DNA from: Bacteroidota bacterium
GTDB taxonomy: Bacteria > Spirochaetota > Spirochaetia > JABMQR01
DNA: 16,176 bases
Reading direction: 5' to 3'
NCBI GenBank assembly: GCA_013202335.1
Contig: JABMQR010000081.1
Coordinates: 1 to 16,176 of the forward strand
Under the pieces are notes generated by a model. The model was not told the origin of the DNA. It ran no database searches and saw only the letters and a list, made by a program, of their open reading frames with translations. Both the position numbers and the translations under genes were made by a program. Shown here piece by piece: positions 15,727 through 16,176 of this stretch. Within the stretch, counting starts at the first letter, position 1; the number at the start of each line of letters is the position of its first letter.

Positions 15727-15762
15727 AATCCCCCTCTTCAATCTGGAGAAGGGGATTTTTTT
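15727..15762 (+). terminator. Rho-independent terminator of the respiratory operon
   Basis: ATCCCC pairs with GGGGAT, then after one C/A mismatch TCTTC pairs with GGAGA, closing a 5-base loop (AATCT). Seven T residues (15756-15762) follow directly. It lies 22 bases after the stop of the haem lipoprotein gene. Confidence 0.9.
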
Positions 15763-15978
15763 GTGCATGCAGGATCAGATTTACAAACCAATCGGAATGG
15801 GTCATTGGCGGGAATAGTGTTGGAACATAGGAAAAGAATGGTTATACATAGGATTTAGGTTTGTTCATGAATTGATTATTCGTTTCTCCTGCTATTCTGA
15901 TGCTTCAGGTAAGTATATCAATTTTAAGTAAGTTCCTGTTATGAACTGATACCGGTATTAATTCACCGGCATGTATCC
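15763..15978. other. Gene-free stretch between convergent transcription units
   Basis: About 216 bases with no open frame that resembles a protein and no RNA gene that I recognise. The only symmetry of note is ATACCGGTAT (15949-15958). It may simply be spacer between two terminators. Confidence 0.5.
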
Positions 15979-16006
15979 AAAAAAAGCTGCCCATTGGAGG
16001 GCAGCT
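15979..16006 (-). terminator. Rho-independent terminator of the minus-strand FMN-binding gene
   Basis: Read on the minus strand, AGCTGCCC and GGGCAGCT form a perfect 8-base stem around a 6-base loop, followed by seven T residues (A-run 15979-15985 on the plus strand; AGCTGCCC begins at 15985). It belongs to the gene ending at 16073. Confidence 0.9.
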
Positions 16007-16030
16007 CAATACTTTAAACAATAATCGTGT

Positions 16031-16054
16031 ATGAATCGGTTAAACTCGATTCAT
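16031..16054 (-). repeat. Perfect inverted repeat ATGAATCG / CGATTCAT in the 3' untranslated region
   Basis: Eight-base arms with an 8-base loop (16039-16046), between the stop codon at 16073 and the terminator at 15979-16006. No T-run follows, so it is not a terminator by itself. It could stabilise the transcript end or bind a protein. Confidence 0.5.
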
Positions 16055-16072
16055 GCTTCCTGATAATTGCAT

Positions 16073-16176
16073 CTATTTCAAACGTCCGGCTGCATTCTGA
16101 GCCAATCCGAAGTAGTCTTTGAAATCAGAGTTTGTTGCGCCGCTTACAGCATCTGCAACTGACCATAGCTTAAGGC
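16073..16176 (-). CDS. FMN-binding domain protein, C-terminal tail (5' part outside window)
   Basis: Only 33 codons and the stop are in the window. The frame on the minus strand reads LKLWSVADAVSGATNSDF, followed by KDYFGLAQNAAGRLK and TAG (16073-16075). DAVSGAT is the FMN-binding-domain flavinylation motif, with the Thr as the expected covalent FMN site, and the short helical tail after it is usual at the end of such domains. A convergent, perfect terminator supports a real gene. The protein is probably extracytoplasmic, like other SGAT flavoproteins, but its signal peptide cannot be seen. Placed tail-to-tail with the NQR-like operon and haem lipoprotein, it may share electrons with them. 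Confidence 0.75.
   Translation of the reverse strand, partial: LKLWSVADAVSGATNSDFKDYFGLAQNAAGRLK

Noticed and set aside
15763..15978. Small RNA or small protein gene between the two terminators
   Set aside because: No promoter-hairpin-T-run set and no open frame with a ribosome binding site could be supported.
1..16176. CRISPR array, insertion sequence, tRNA or rRNA gene
   Set aside because: No regular repeat-spacer series, no transposase or terminal repeats with target duplications, and no tRNA- or rRNA-like sequence was seen on either strand.

Overview
The window reads as a chromosomal piece from an anaerobic or facultative bacterium with a moderate, slightly AT-rich base composition. It carries a radical-SAM/glycyl-radical enzyme pair, a sodium-type NADH dehydrogenase operon with periplasmic flavin and haem partners, and a MocR-regulated PdxST route to vitamin B6. 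No rRNA, tRNA or phylogenetic marker is present. A lipoprotein-rich, Gram-negative-type anaerobe fits, and a spirochaete is my weak guess only.

Layout. 1-1094: 3' part of a GH31 alpha-glucosidase. 1133-2665 (-): PdxR/MocR regulator, divergent from pdxS (2788-3666) and pdxT (3674-4276). The intergenic region holds a dense cluster of ATTGTAT/ATACAAT half-sites. 4277-4494: a gene-free leader with hairpins and a possible degenerate cobalamin-riboswitch-like core. 4495-9056: a catabolic cluster made of an MFS transporter, a HypD-like glycyl radical enzyme (trans-4-hydroxyproline dehydratase type) and its radical-SAM activase. The activase appears to start at an ATC codon. 9085-9279 (-): small YwbE-family protein. 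9280-9565: AT-rich regulatory region with a near-consensus promoter (TTGACA-17-TACTAT). 9566-14496: six-gene NQR/RNF-type operon, followed by 14584-15705, a haem-binding (ethylbenzene-dehydrogenase-type) lipoprotein and a strong terminator at 15727-15762. 15763-15978 has no recognisable gene. A minus-strand terminator at 15979-16006 and the C-terminal tail of an FMN-binding (SGAT-motif) protein, 16073-16176 (-), close the window.

How the genes work together. PdxS and PdxT form pyridoxal 5'-phosphate synthase, controlled by the PLP-sensing regulator next door. The transporter, glycyl radical enzyme and activase look like one uptake-and-dehydration unit: the transporter stop overlaps the enzyme start, and the activase follows after 54 bases.

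The most unusual part is the respiratory operon. Its last four subunits (C, D, E, F) look like ordinary Na+-NQR. The NqrA position is filled by a short RnfC-like protein that has two 4Fe-4S motifs but lacks the N-terminal nucleotide/FMN part. The NqrB/RnfD-like subunit lacks the usual SGAT flavinylation motif. The operon ends with a haem lipoprotein and faces a second FMN-binding protein. I infer, without proof, an NQR/RNF intermediate that may send NADH electrons to extracytoplasmic haem or flavin carriers rather than only to quinone.
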